In this document: positions 9,018-18,577 of the stretch, one piece after another
Position numbering within the stretch: position 1 is the first letter of the stretch
How the letters are laid out: each line of letters begins with the position of its first letter
Assembly (NCBI RefSeq): GCF_000021925.1
Contig: NC_011830.1
Span: forward strand, 706,501-770,500
DNA length: 64,000 nt
Direction: 5' to 3'
DNA from: Desulfitobacterium hafniense DCB-2
GTDB lineage: Bacteria > Bacillota > Desulfitobacteriia > Desulfitobacteriales > Desulfitobacteriaceae
Notes under the pieces: model-generated
Databases searched by the model: none
Told to the model about the DNA's origin: nothing
Seen by the model: only the letters and a program-made list of their open reading frames with translations
Translations under genes and position numbers: made by a program

Positions 9018-12000
9018 ATGGAAAACAATCATGTGCAGGTTTCGCAGGGCTTTCGCATTCTACTTGGGGCATTCGCGCCCTATATCGCCCGCGAATTGAG
9101 TAATGAGTTCGGCAAAGATTGGTGGAATGTCGCCGTGCTGGACACGCTCTACGACGATCAGAAGCGCGATCTCCCGTATTCAGGCGACTGGGCGAAGCTG
9201 GTCGACTCCCTCGACATCGCCCGTTGCCTCCTGCTGTTCGATTTGCATTGGCAGAGAGTGCTCCGCAAGAAACTGTCCATTGACCACCGCACTTGGGCAA
9301 AAGAACTGGTCGGTGTAAGGAACAAGCTGGCGCATCTCGGTGGCGAGGACTTCTCCTCCGATGATACTTGGCGCGCCCTTGACACGATGTCCCGCCTTGC
9401 TGACCAGATTGATCCCGAAAGTGCCGAGGAAATTCGCGGTTTGCTCCGCACTTCCCGCTACGGTTCGGCGGATGGTTCGACAACCGTAACGGAAGTATTA
9501 GCCGCTCCCGCCCCCGGCAAACAAAAGAATGCGGGCATACTGAACACCACGCCGATCAGCGGGCTTCCCAGCTGGCGCGACATTATCGAGCCGCACCCCG
9601 ACGTTGCACAGGGGCGTTACAAGAATGCCGAATTTGCCGCCGATCTCGCACAGGTCGCCCGCGGCGAGGGCGCGTTTGAATACCGCGACCCCGTGGAATT
9701 CTTTGCTCGTACTTATGTTACCGAAGGCATGACAGGGCTGTTGGAGCAGGCACTCCGCCGGGTCTGCGGCAAGGACGGCGAACCGGTCATTCAGCTTAAG
9801 ACCGCGTTTGGTGGCGGCAAAACCCACAGTATGCTTGCGCTCTACCATATGATGCGCGGCAGGGTCTCCGTGGACAAGATCCCGAACGTGAAGTCTGTTC
9901 TGCAGCGGGCAGGCGTATCGTCCCTTCCGAAAGCGAATGTGGCGGTTCTGGTCGGTACGGCTCTCGACCCGACCAAGAGCAAACGCCCGAATAATATGCC
10001 CGGCATCACCATCAACACCCTTTGGGGCGAGATGGGGGCGCAGCTTGCCGAATCATCCGGTAACGCAAAGCTGTACGACTACGTGAAAGAAGCGGACAAA
10101 AAAGGCGTTTCCCCCGGTTCGGAAGCGCTGAAGAACCTATTCGACGCTGCTGCTCCTTGCCTTATCCTCATGGACGAGTTGGTTGCCTACGCCAAGAAGA
10201 TATACGGCGCAAACGGTCTGCCTGCAGGTACATTTGATAACTTTATCTCCTTCATTCAGGAAGTGACCGAAGCAGCACGGGCGAGCAAGAACAGCCTTGT
10301 GGTGGCGTCTATTCCTGAATCGGATATTGAAATTGGCGGTGAGGCGGGCAAGATTGCTCTCGAAACCATCGAGCATACCTTTGGGCGCATGGAGTCCATC
10401 TGGAAACCCGTCGCAGCGAACGAGGGCTTTGAAGTCGTGCGCCGCAGGCTGTTCCTTGACTGCAAGAACCCGGACGGACGTGATGCCGTCTGTGCTAAGT
10501 TCAGCCAAATGTACAGCGAAAACACCAGCGATTTTCCCCTTGAATCCCGAGAAGTAGAATACAGGGAACGCATGATTTCCTGCTATCCCATCCACCCGGA
10601 AGTATTCGACAGGCTCTATGAGGACTGGGCGACTTTAGAGCGTTTCCAGAGGACGCGCGGTGTTCTGCGCCTGATGGCGGCGGTCATCCATGAACTTTGG
10701 ATGGGCAATGACGCAAGCCTAATGATTATGCCCGGCTCTATCCCCCTTGACGTGCCGAACGTCCGCGACGAGCTGACACGTCATCTGTCCGAAGGCTGGA
10801 ACGCCCTGGTCGACCGCGAAGTGGACGGCAAGAATTCCATCCCTTATTTAAAAGACCAGTCCAATCAGCGGTACGGCAGAAAGCTAGCTTCCCGCCGTGT
10901 GGCCAGGACGGTTATGCTGGGCAGTGCACCCACATCCCGTAATCAGAATGTGCGTGGCATCGAGGCTTCTCGCATTCGGCTCGGCGTCATTCAGCCCGGC
11001 GAAAACATCGCTGACTTCAACGATGCACTGAACACACTGACATCAGCCCTGGCCTACCTTTATACGAACCCCTCCGGCGACCGTTTCTGGTATGATACGC
11101 GACCGACGCTCCGCAAGACCGTGGAAGATCGTGCCACACAGGTGGCTGCTTCCGATGTGGAATATGAAATTGAGACAAGGCTTCGTTCTCTTCGCAAAGA
11201 GCAGCCGTTCGGGGGCATTCATATTTACCAGTCGTCATCGCTTGACGTGCCGGACGACCAGACCACGCGGCTTGTTATCTTGCGTCCCGTGGACGAATAC
11301 AAGGCGGCGAACCCGAACAACACAGCAATGACGGCGGTCACGGATATTCTGAACAACCGTGGCAATACGCCGCGCATCTATCGGAATATGCTCGCCTTCA
11401 TCGCTCCTGACCAAGACCTGATGTCGTCACTGAAACAGGCGGTTCGGCTTTATATTGCCTGGAAGTCCATCAAGGATGACAGCGAAGACTTGAACCTCGA
11501 CGCAGCGCAGAACCGTGAAACGGACAACAACCTGCGCCGCAGCAATGAAACCGTGGATGCGCGTATCAAGGAAGCCTACTGCTGGCTGCTTGTGCCGTAC
11601 ATCGACAAGAACGCCGACATGAAGACCATTGTCTGGGACACCATCCGCATCAGCGGCGGCAATGAAGGCATCATCACCAAAGCCGCCAAGAAGATGCTCC
11701 AAAACGAGGCAATCATCACACAGTGGGCACCGGCTCTGCTCCTTATGGAACTTGATAATGTGCTATGGAAGGACGCCGATAACATCCCCATCAAAAAGTT
11801 GTGGGAGTACCTCTGTACCTATTGCTATCTGCCGCGTTTGGCGAATGACACCGTTCTCGATAGGGCAATCCAGACCGGCTTGAACTCGCCTGAGTATTTT
11901 GCCTTTGCTTCCGGCTTCGATGGCACACGTTACATAGATTTGAAGTTCAACCAATATGTCGGTATGATAGAGCGTTCCGGTTATTTGGTGAAAGTCAGCG

Positions 12001-12431
12001 TCGCCCAGAAACAGTTAGCCGATGAAGAAGCAAAACGGCAAGCGGAGGCGGCGGCTCGTGCAGCACAGTTGGGTGGCGGTGCGAGCATTCCCATAAGCGT
12101 GGACGGCGGCACTTCAACGACCACGACTTACCCAGTGGGCGGTGGAGTTCCCGCTGGCTCTCACGAAGTTTACGAAGACCAGACCCCTGCCGCACCGAAA
12201 AATAAACGGTTCTTTATGTCTGCCGACCTTGACACCACGCGGATTAACCGCGATGTGCAGAAGTACGTCGAGGAGATAATCCAGCACCTGACTTCTGTTG
12301 ACGGCGCAAGGGTCAGGGTATCCCTTGAAGTAGAAGCTGAAACCGCAGACAGCTTCACTCAGCAGACAGTGAGAACAATCTCCGAAAACTGCCGGACATT
12401 GCGAGTGCGGGATTCGGGGTTTGAAGAGTAG
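9018..12431 (+). CDS. HEPN (Swt1-like)-DUF499 ATPase
   Basis: A 1137-residue two-part protein. Residues 1-150 resemble the Swt1-type HEPN domain and contain RNKLAH (about 101-106), an intact R-x4-H motif typical of HEPN ribonucleases. The rest is a DUF499 ATPase with a P-loop (AFGGGKTH, ~262-269) and a Walker B-like LILMDELVA (~380-388). The C-terminal third holds an alanine/glutamate-rich linker, a glycine/threonine-rich stretch and a conserved-looking end. DUF499 ATPases occur next to DUF1156 methylases in defence loci; the HEPN part suggests RNA cleavage as the toxic output, perhaps gated by the ATPase when unmodified DNA is engaged. That model is inference. The ATG has a good ribosome site (GGGAGGATGAGG). 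The gap to the next gene is only 26 bases. Confidence 0.88.
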   Translation: MENNHVQVSQGFRILLGAFAPYIARELSNEFGKDWWNVAVLDTLYDDQKRDLPYSGDWAKLVDSLDIARCLLLFDLHWQRVLRKKLSIDHRTWAKELVGVRNKLAHLGGEDFSSDDTWRALDTMSRLADQIDPESAEEIRGLLRTSRYGSADGSTTVTEVLAAPAPGKQKNAGILNTTPISGLPSWRDIIEPHPDVAQGRYKNAEFAADLAQVARGEGAFEYRDPVEFFARTYVTEGMTGLLEQALRRVCGKDGEPVIQLKTAFGGGKTHSMLALYHMMRGRVSVDKIPNVKSVLQRAGVSSLPKANVAVLVGTALDPTKSKRPNNMPGITINTLWGEMGAQLAESSGNAKLYDYVKEADKKGVSPGSEALKNLFDAAAPCLILMDELVAYAKKIYGANGLPAGTFDNFISFIQEVTEAARASKNSLVVASIPESDIEIGGEAGKIALETIEHTFGRMESIWKPVAANEGFEVVRRRLFLDCKNPDGRDAVCAKFSQMYSENTSDFPLESREVEYRERMISCYPIHPEVFDRLYEDWATLERFQRTRGVLRLMAAVIHELWMGNDASLMIMPGSIPLDVPNVRDELTRHLSEGWNALVDREVDGKNSIPYLKDQSNQRYGRKLASRRVARTVMLGSAPTSRNQNVRGIEASRIRLGVIQPGENIADFNDALNTLTSALAYLYTNPSGDRFWYDTRPTLRKTVEDRATQVAASDVEYEIETRLRSLRKEQPFGGIHIYQSSSLDVPDDQTTRLVILRPVDEYKAANPNNTAMTAVTDILNNRGNTPRIYRNMLAFIAPDQDLMSSLKQAVRLYIAWKSIKDDSEDLNLDAAQNRETDNNLRRSNETVDARIKEAYCWLLVPYIDKNADMKTIVWDTIRISGGNEGIITKAAKKMLQNEAIITQWAPALLLMELDNVLWKDADNIPIKKLWEYLCTYCYLPRLANDTVLDRAIQTGLNSPEYFAFASGFDGTRYIDLKFNQYVGMIERSGYLVKVSVAQKQLADEEAKRQAEAAARAAQLGGGASIPISVDGGTSTTTTYPVGGGVPAGSHEVYEDQTPAAPKNKRFFMSADLDTTRINRDVQKYVEEIIQHLTSVDGARVRVSLEVEAETADSFTQQTVRTISENCRTLRVRDSGFEE

Positions 12432-12457
12432 AACGAAAACACTCCGCAGGAGGTTTT

Positions 12458-14263
12458 ATGAGGATTTTCTGTGTTAAGGTTTCTAACTACCGAAATATTG
12501 ACGGAATAACTGTCATTTTCCACCCGGATTGCAATTACATCATCGGGGAGAACAATCTGGGGAAGAGCAACTTCTTGTCGCTCATTGGCACTGTTTGCGC
12601 CGGCAAAGGTTTTGACGAGAAGGATTTCGCGGACCCCGATAAAGCCATCGAGGTTGAACTGGATATTAAGCTACTCCAAAACGAGCAGGGCTTTTTCGGC
12701 GATAACTTTTCGCCGGAAGATGCCTCTTTGTTGAAGATTCGTTACCGTCAGACTATTAAAGAAGCCTATCCGACAATTGTCAGCGTTGACTCAAATGAAA
12801 GCATTCAGGCGAGGCTTCTCAGGAAAATCAACTTCTTAAAATACGAGACCACAGCTGTGCCGAGTCGGGAGTTGAGGCTTGATTCACAAAAGGGCGCGGG
12901 GCTTCTTATCAATGGTATTATTGAGAGATTCATTGCCGATGGCGAGCCTGCATTTCTTAACGATGAACAAATTGGCGGTTTAATGAAGTTTATCAACGAA
13001 CATTTGGGTAAAATCCGTAGTTTTCATGATTATTCCATTAAGGCTACGATAGCCCCAAATCCAACAGAAATGCTGACGAGCCTGTTCTATTTGTCTGACG
13101 GCTACAGAAAAATCGATACAACTGGAAGCGGTGTCCAGTATATGGCGATGGCTTCGATAAATATCCTATGCCAGATTATGGAGTTGTATAAAAGCAAGTC
13201 ATCCCCATTCGGGGAACAGCTTTATACAGACGACGATGGAAGAAAACTATTGCCGCTTGTTCTGTCCATTGATGAGCCGGAAGTTCATCTGCACCCATAT
13301 CTGCAGAGGTCACTCATTGGCTACTATAAGAAGATTCTCTGCAATGAGGACGTCAAGTTTGTAGAATTGTTAAAAAGTTGTTTCGGTGTAGATGGCCTTG
13401 ATGGACAGCTTGTTATTGTTACGCACTCAACGGACGCATTGGTTGGAGATTACCGCAACCTTATCCGTTTTCATAAAAACGGAGACAGAACTGCGGTCAT
13501 TAGTGGCTATGCCTTGCGTCCAATCGAAGGAGCGAATAACGAGGGGCGAATTAAAAGCGAAAACGAGAAACATCTTATTATGCACTTTCCTGAGATAAAG
13601 GAAGCGTTCTATTCTAAATGCGCCGTGCTCATTGAAGGCGAAACGGAATACGGTTGCATTCACGCCTTTGCTGACAAGATAGGCGTGGCGTTGGATGATT
13701 GTGGAATTTGCGTGATAAACGCAAAGGGTGAAAAGTCCATTAAGCCGCTTCGTCAATTGCTTACACTGTTTGCCATTCCGAGTATAGCCATCTACGACGG
13801 AGATGTTAGGGAGGGGCATACCGCTGCCGCTGATGAATTCTTCACCAACGAATCCTGCTACGAAATCGAAATCGTAAAAAGTCTATATTCGCAAAACAAA
13901 CAAGATATTGTTAAGCAAATTGCAAAGGAATTAGACTCGCAATACGCTACAGTTCCTCTCGATTTCGACTTTGTAAGCAAGCATTTTAAGAAAATGGGCA
14001 TAGAGCTATATTCGCAAAAAACATGTGAGAATTGTGGCCATACAAAAAAGGTCAAAGATGCAAGTGGTTATACGCCCAGAAGCCTTGCTGATGTGGACGA
14101 CAATGATGAAGAGGATTTTTGTCGTATGTATTCGGCTTGGTTTATGGCTAAGAAAGGGGTTCTCCTTGGACGCATTGTCGGTGAGTCTCTTCCTGTCGAA
14201 CTTATACCAGCTTGTTACAGCGATGCGATAAAAAAAGCGCAGGAGGTGGCTTCGCATGTCTGA
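12458..14263 (+). CDS. gajA: OLD-family ATP-dependent endonuclease, GajA-like
   Basis: A 601-residue ABC-type ATPase joined to a TOPRIM nuclease. Walker A GENNLGKS is at 30-37, a signature-like GSGVQYM near 227, Walker B LSIDEPEVHLHP near 268 and the switch histidine in IVTHSTDAL near 325. The TOPRIM half has VLIEGETEYG near 390 and IYDGDVREG near 445, giving the acidic metal-binding residues. A late C-x2-C pair (CENCG) may bind metal. In Gabija, GajA of this design nicks DNA and works with the UvrD-like GajB. Here the next gene overlaps by eight bases and encodes such a helicase, so a Gabija-like pair is the best reading. It is slightly longer than typical GajA. It follows HEPN-DUF499 after 26 bases with ribosome site AGGAGG, so it may share that transcript. 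Confidence 0.85.
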   Translation: MRIFCVKVSNYRNIDGITVIFHPDCNYIIGENNLGKSNFLSLIGTVCAGKGFDEKDFADPDKAIEVELDIKLLQNEQGFFGDNFSPEDASLLKIRYRQTIKEAYPTIVSVDSNESIQARLLRKINFLKYETTAVPSRELRLDSQKGAGLLINGIIERFIADGEPAFLNDEQIGGLMKFINEHLGKIRSFHDYSIKATIAPNPTEMLTSLFYLSDGYRKIDTTGSGVQYMAMASINILCQIMELYKSKSSPFGEQLYTDDDGRKLLPLVLSIDEPEVHLHPYLQRSLIGYYKKILCNEDVKFVELLKSCFGVDGLDGQLVIVTHSTDALVGDYRNLIRFHKNGDRTAVISGYALRPIEGANNEGRIKSENEKHLIMHFPEIKEAFYSKCAVLIEGETEYGCIHAFADKIGVALDDCGICVINAKGEKSIKPLRQLLTLFAIPSIAIYDGDVREGHTAAADEFFTNESCYEIEIVKSLYSQNKQDIVKQIAKELDSQYATVPLDFDFVSKHFKKMGIELYSQKTCENCGHTKKVKDASGYTPRSLADVDDNDEEDFCRMYSAWFMAKKGVLLGRIVGESLPVELIPACYSDAIKKAQEVASHV

Positions 14264-16064
14264 TGCCAATCTTGCAGAAATAAAAGGAAAAATCTCGTCC
14301 CAGCACGAAGGCGACGAAAAACAGCTTGAGGTCATCTTTTCTGGCAGCCATCGTCTGATTGTCGAGGCACCCGCTGGGTACGGAAAAACGACCACAATGA
14401 TTAGTCGCATTGCCTATCTGTTTGCTTCGGGCGGCATCCCTAACCCGAAGCGTATTCTCGGCTTAACGTTCAGCGTAAACGCCGCACTTAAGGTCAAACG
14501 GGAAGTCGCCGAGAAACTCCCCGCGCTTCTTGGCACACAAAACAGCCCTATCGCAATTAGCGAGAAGGTAACCGTCACAAACTACCACGGATTCTGTAAA
14601 GGCGTTATTAAAAAATACGGCTTTCTTATCGCAGATGCACTGCGGAAGGATGTCAATCTATTCAGAACCGTTAGCGATAGTGAAATAGAAAGGCAGGCGA
14701 CTCTGAAAACGGCTCTGTCAGCAGATGAATACGAAGAACTCAAATCCGTGGAAATAGCAGTCAAAGAGGCTCACGTTCCCGATTCCCAGACAATCCAGGG
14801 TTACAACGAGATAGTCATCAAGAAGTTGCTGCCGTTGGGGTACATTACCCATAACGCGGTTATTTTATTCGTCTTGGAGATGTTTGACCGCTTTGCTGAA
14901 GTGAAGAAGTTCTACCAGAGCTACTATCCGCTTATCGTTGTAGACGAGTTTCAGGATACCAACTGCATTGCGTGGAATTTGCTTGAAGCGATAATATCAG
15001 AGCGTACCCAGTTGATTTTCCTTGGCGACCCACTTCAGAGGATTTACGGCTTCATAGGCGCTTTGCCGGACATAATGACCACAGTAGCGGACAAGTACGG
15101 GATGACCAAAGTAGCTCTCTCGAAAAACTACCGATTCCGTAATAACTCTGAAATGCTTAAATTGGACAGAAATATCAGAGCAAATGCAGCGACTTGTTTT
15201 GAACCGAACATTCAAGATGATGATGTGGCGAGGGTGCCCGCATTCTGGGGGAGTACCCAGCAAGAAGAGGCACGACAGGTGGTGGCAAAAGTACAGGGTC
15301 TGATGGGCGATGGGACGGATAAAATCACTATCCTTTTCAGAGGTCGTGGTAGAAACGCCGAAATCGTAGAGACTGAACTTGCTGATAAAAAAGTGCCGTA
15401 CTTCTATGGTATGTTTACTGATGAAGATGCCGACTACGTTGATTTTCACAACAAGTGCCAAGAAATGTTCATAAAGAGGTTCGGGAAGTCAAAGAACATC
15501 AATAAGAAAGCTCTAACAGCTTTTTCTGATCGCGTGAAAACGGCTTATGCATCAGCAACAGGGAAAACCGTTGATTCGTTACTTCGGCTACTTGATGCGC
15601 TTGTCGAGAAGGTATCCATTGATTACTCCGATCTTTTAGCAGATGATAAGTATAATCTGCTGCTGGACATTTTCGAGAATCGGCAGTTGAAACAGGCTAT
15701 GGAGTATGTGGATTCTCAAGTCATTCTCTCCACCGTCCACGGTGCAAAGGGACTTGAGTGGGACTATGTTGTCCTGTGCGATGTAGAGCAGTGGGTATTT
15801 ACGTTCCTGTGCCGTGATTGCCCAAGCCTAAGAGCGAGTGGCAATTCTACTGCTTGCCGATTGCCGCAATCCATACCAGACCAGATGTTGAACCCTCTCC
15901 TAGATGATTTATGTGTGTTCTATGTCGGATTGACAAGAGCCAGAAAACAGGCATTCATTTCGGCAAGTGGTGAAAGGTTCAATGCACGGGGACAACGGTT
16001 TACCAATGGAAAAGTGTGTTGCTTGGCTCTGGTTCAAGGTGTGAAACTATTACAACATACATAA
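14256..16064 (+). CDS. gajB: UvrD-like helicase, GajB-like
   Basis: A 602-residue SF1A helicase. It shows Walker A APAGYGKTTTM (about 37-47), motif Ia GLTFSVNAA, motif II VVDEFQDT (~228), motif III FLGDPLQRIYGF, motif IV KNYRFRNNSE, motif V TVHGAKGLEWDYV (~493) and motif VI VGLTRARKQAF (~555). All motifs needed for ATP-driven unwinding are present. The gene begins inside the end of the GajA-like gene (eight-base overlap, ribosome site GGAGG), which implies coupled translation. In Gabija the helicase is thought to sense DNA ends or nucleotide depletion and activate GajA. It is about 100 residues longer than the well-studied GajB. The Gabija assignment rests on the gene pair, not on a database match. 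Confidence 0.85.
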   Translation: MSDANLAEIKGKISSQHEGDEKQLEVIFSGSHRLIVEAPAGYGKTTTMISRIAYLFASGGIPNPKRILGLTFSVNAALKVKREVAEKLPALLGTQNSPIAISEKVTVTNYHGFCKGVIKKYGFLIADALRKDVNLFRTVSDSEIERQATLKTALSADEYEELKSVEIAVKEAHVPDSQTIQGYNEIVIKKLLPLGYITHNAVILFVLEMFDRFAEVKKFYQSYYPLIVVDEFQDTNCIAWNLLEAIISERTQLIFLGDPLQRIYGFIGALPDIMTTVADKYGMTKVALSKNYRFRNNSEMLKLDRNIRANAATCFEPNIQDDDVARVPAFWGSTQQEEARQVVAKVQGLMGDGTDKITILFRGRGRNAEIVETELADKKVPYFYGMFTDEDADYVDFHNKCQEMFIKRFGKSKNINKKALTAFSDRVKTAYASATGKTVDSLLRLLDALVEKVSIDYSDLLADDKYNLLLDIFENRQLKQAMEYVDSQVILSTVHGAKGLEWDYVVLCDVEQWVFTFLCRDCPSLRASGNSTACRLPQSIPDQMLNPLLDDLCVFYVGLTRARKQAFISASGERFNARGQRFTNGKVCCLALVQGVKLLQHT

Positions 16065-16089
16065 TAAACTAAATGGTATATGTTGTAAT
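16049..16089 (+). terminator. Inverted repeat at the end of the first defence operon
   Basis: An 11-base perfect inverted repeat (ATTACAACATA at 16049-16059, TATGTTGTAAT at 16079-16089) spans the stop of the GajB-like gene. It is AT-rich and followed only by TATTAG, so it may be a weak terminator or a regulator site for the promoter just downstream. Confidence 0.4.
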
Positions 16090-16095
16090 TATTAG

Positions 16096-16124
16096 TTTAC
16101 TCCTGAACACATGTTCGCTATAAT
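16096..16124 (+). promoter_or_regulatory. Promoter of the methylase/pPIWI-RE operon
   Basis: TTTACT at 16096-16101 and TATAAT at 16119-16124 are 17 bases apart, a good vegetative sigma-factor promoter. A ribosome site (GAAGGTGGTGG) follows before the ATG at 16146. This marks the start of a second transcription unit. Confidence 0.6.
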
Positions 16125-16145
16125 AAAACTGAAGGTGGTGGAAAA

Positions 16146-17453
16146 ATGAACTCAATCTTAAGCAACCCCAAAAGAGATACTTCTTCCAAAAATGGGAAAG
16201 CCGGGTTTTATGATTATTATGCGAGCTTTTCACCATCATTTGTCAGGGACACCCTTTCTTTTTTGGATTTAAAAAAGGATTCACGAATCTTAGATCCCTG
16301 GAACGGGAGCGGGACAACGACCCAAGTTGCTCAGGAGATGGGGTATTCCACCATAGGTTACGACATTAACCCCGTCATGGTGATTGTCGCCAAATCGAAA
16401 AAGACGGATCCGGATTTGGCGGTCAGCCTACATACGCTGTGCCTGGAGATTATAAATAAGGCCAAACGTTATCGTAAAGTTTCTCAAACTGACCATGAGC
16501 CTCTGGAGACATGGTTTTACCCTGAGACGGCCGGTGTCATTCGCAAGCTGGAACGAGCGATCCAGCATCTGCTTATTTCCGAAACTTATTCTTTGCTTTT
16601 GGCAGGCGCAGCCTTAAAGCCAATTTCGAGTCTGGCCGCTTTTTTCTATGTTGCCTTGTTTCGCTCTTTAAGAGATTTAGCCAACCCATTTTTTTGCACC
16701 AATCCTACTTGGATTAAGAAGCCGAAACAAAAAGAAGAAAGGGTTCTGGCTCCGGCTGATTTGATTTACCATTTGTTTCAGCATTACGTGCAAGAAATGG
16801 CAAACCTGCTTGGACAGAGTCAGAGGATAAATTCCCGGTGTGCCTCGAAATCCATCTTGGCGTTGGCTGATTCTCAAGAGATCCCATTGCCCAATGAATC
16901 CATTCAGGCAGTCATCAGTTCACCGCCCTATTGTACTAGGATCGATTATACTGTTGCCACAAGCTTGGAACTTGCGCTTTTGGGCTGTGCTAAGCAAACG
17001 GATGTGAAAAGATTGAGAGAGAAAACAATCGGCTCACCGGTTATCAGGAAAGAGGATTTGATTATTCAGGAAAATTGGGGCGCTGTCTGCTTGGATACAT
17101 TAGAAAAAATACGGCTTCACGCAGCGAAAGCTTCCCAAAGTTATTATTATAAGACGTATACCCAATACTTCACTTCCGTTTACCAATCTTTGCAGGAAAT
17201 CAGCAGAGTTTTGAGGAACGATGGCTCTTGTGTATTGGTCGTTCAGGATTCATATTACAAAGACATCCATGTAAATCTGGCTGCGATAATTGAGCAAATG
17301 GGCCAAACATTAACCTGGCAGCTGGCTTTGCAAGAAGATTTTCCAACCAAGCAAAACATGGCTGGCCTCAATTCCAGGTCTGCCCATTATCGCAAGACAA
17401 CCATGGCGACGGAATCCGTTCTTATTTTTAATAAAAAAGGAGGCGGCGTTTAG
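16146..17453 (+). CDS. DNA methyltransferase, SPPY type
   Basis: A 435-residue AdoMet-dependent DNA methyltransferase. Motif I (DPWNGSGTTTQVAQ) is at about 50-63 with the following acidic GYDINP, and the catalytic loop (SSPPYCTRIDY) is near 257-267. SPPY motifs are typical of cytosine-N4 methylases, although adenine-N6 cannot be excluded. The order motif I before IV is the beta-like arrangement. It heads a set of at least six closely packed plus-strand genes leading into the pPIWI-RE module, which suggests that it labels self DNA for that system. The next gene starts within its stop codon (TAGTG), so they are translationally coupled. The target sequence cannot be predicted. Confidence 0.85.
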   Translation: MNSILSNPKRDTSSKNGKAGFYDYYASFSPSFVRDTLSFLDLKKDSRILDPWNGSGTTTQVAQEMGYSTIGYDINPVMVIVAKSKKTDPDLAVSLHTLCLEIINKAKRYRKVSQTDHEPLETWFYPETAGVIRKLERAIQHLLISETYSLLLAGAALKPISSLAAFFYVALFRSLRDLANPFFCTNPTWIKKPKQKEERVLAPADLIYHLFQHYVQEMANLLGQSQRINSRCASKSILALADSQEIPLPNESIQAVISSPPYCTRIDYTVATSLELALLGCAKQTDVKRLREKTIGSPVIRKEDLIIQENWGAVCLDTLEKIRLHAAKASQSYYYKTYTQYFTSVYQSLQEISRVLRNDGSCVLVVQDSYYKDIHVNLAAIIEQMGQTLTWQLALQEDFPTKQNMAGLNSRSAHYRKTTMATESVLIFNKKGGGV

Positions 17454-18577
17454 TGGATGGAGGCATCGATTTAATCAAGGCAGTCGATCAAAAAATAGAG
17501 AAGGTGCGGACCAGAAGCTTGGATTTATCCTTTAATGAGCTTCTGGACATGTATGAAAACCAAGAACTTGTGATTGATCCCGAATATCAGCGCTTATTTC
17601 GTTGGTCGGAAGGAAGCCAGTCCCGGTTTATTGAATCATTGCTCTTAGAGATGCCTGTACCCCCGATCTTTGTCATCGAGCGCTCCGAAGGGGTATATGA
17701 GCTGATCGACGGGCTCCAGCGTATATCTTCTTATTTGCATTTTCGGGGCAAACATCCTTTAAGAACCAATGACGACGGCTCTTTTCACCATCTCGTGCTT
17801 TCCGATTGTGATATTGTGGAAGAATTAAACGGTATTTCTTACGAAAACCTGCCCAAACCCTTGGAGATAAAGCTAAAAAGAAACTTTATCCGGGTGGAAA
17901 TACTCCGGAAAGAAAGTGATCAAAGGCTTCGCTATTATATGTTCAAACGCCTAAATACGGGCGGAGAAAAACTCAGTGCTCAGGAAATACGGAATTGTAC
18001 GATCAGACTTTTAAATGATGATTTTAATAAATTTATTATGCAAATGAGCAACAATCCTGATTTCCAGCAGTGCATCTCTAATATTTCCGATGATAAAAAA
18101 GAGCAAAAGTATGATCAGGAATTGGTCCTGCGGTATTTTGCCTATAAAAATTACCGGGCCAAATATGTACATGATGTGGGCGATTTTATCACTGAATATA
18201 TGGAGGATGTTTCAGATCCTCAAAAAACCGAGGTAATGTTTAACTATGAGGACGAAAAACTGAATTTTGAGAAAACCTTCAAGCTGCTGAATCGTGTTTT
18301 GGGGGAATATGTTTTTTCCGGAACCAATGACAAGGGCAACTTGATTAATCGCTTTTTAACTTATCACTATGAAGCGTTCAGTATTGGTATCCAACCCTAT
18401 CTGGAGAAAATCGACGTGGAAGACTCAGATATGATTGGCCGGCTCCGGAAAGCCTTTACTGAGATTAAGAATGATAAGGAATTTAAGCGGATTACCACCG
18501 GTGGGGGTAAAAACTATTCCAGCCCGTTGAATAACCGAATTGATTTTGTATCAAGGAAAGTGGCGGAGCAGCTATGA
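17453..18577 (+). CDS. DUF262 (ParB/GmrS-like) protein
   Basis: A 374-residue DUF262 protein. The N-terminal third has the ParB-like fold signature: PEYQRLFRW near 42-50, then YELIDGLQRISSYLHF near 82-97, where DGLQR corresponds to the usual DGQQR nucleotide-binding motif. Members of this family include the GmrS half of type IV modification-dependent restriction enzymes. The HNH nuclease half (DUF1524) is absent, so cutting would need another protein, possibly the HEPN protein or the pPIWI-RE nuclease downstream. The GTG start overlaps the methylase stop and has AAGGAGGCGG as ribosome site. The next gene overlaps its stop by four bases. Family is confident; its role here is inference. Confidence 0.82.
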   Translation: MDGGIDLIKAVDQKIEKVRTRSLDLSFNELLDMYENQELVIDPEYQRLFRWSEGSQSRFIESLLLEMPVPPIFVIERSEGVYELIDGLQRISSYLHFRGKHPLRTNDDGSFHHLVLSDCDIVEELNGISYENLPKPLEIKLKRNFIRVEILRKESDQRLRYYMFKRLNTGGEKLSAQEIRNCTIRLLNDDFNKFIMQMSNNPDFQQCISNISDDKKEQKYDQELVLRYFAYKNYRAKYVHDVGDFITEYMEDVSDPQKTEVMFNYEDEKLNFEKTFKLLNRVLGEYVFSGTNDKGNLINRFLTYHYEAFSIGIQPYLEKIDVEDSDMIGRLRKAFTEIKNDKEFKRITTGGGKNYSSPLNNRIDFVSRKVAEQL

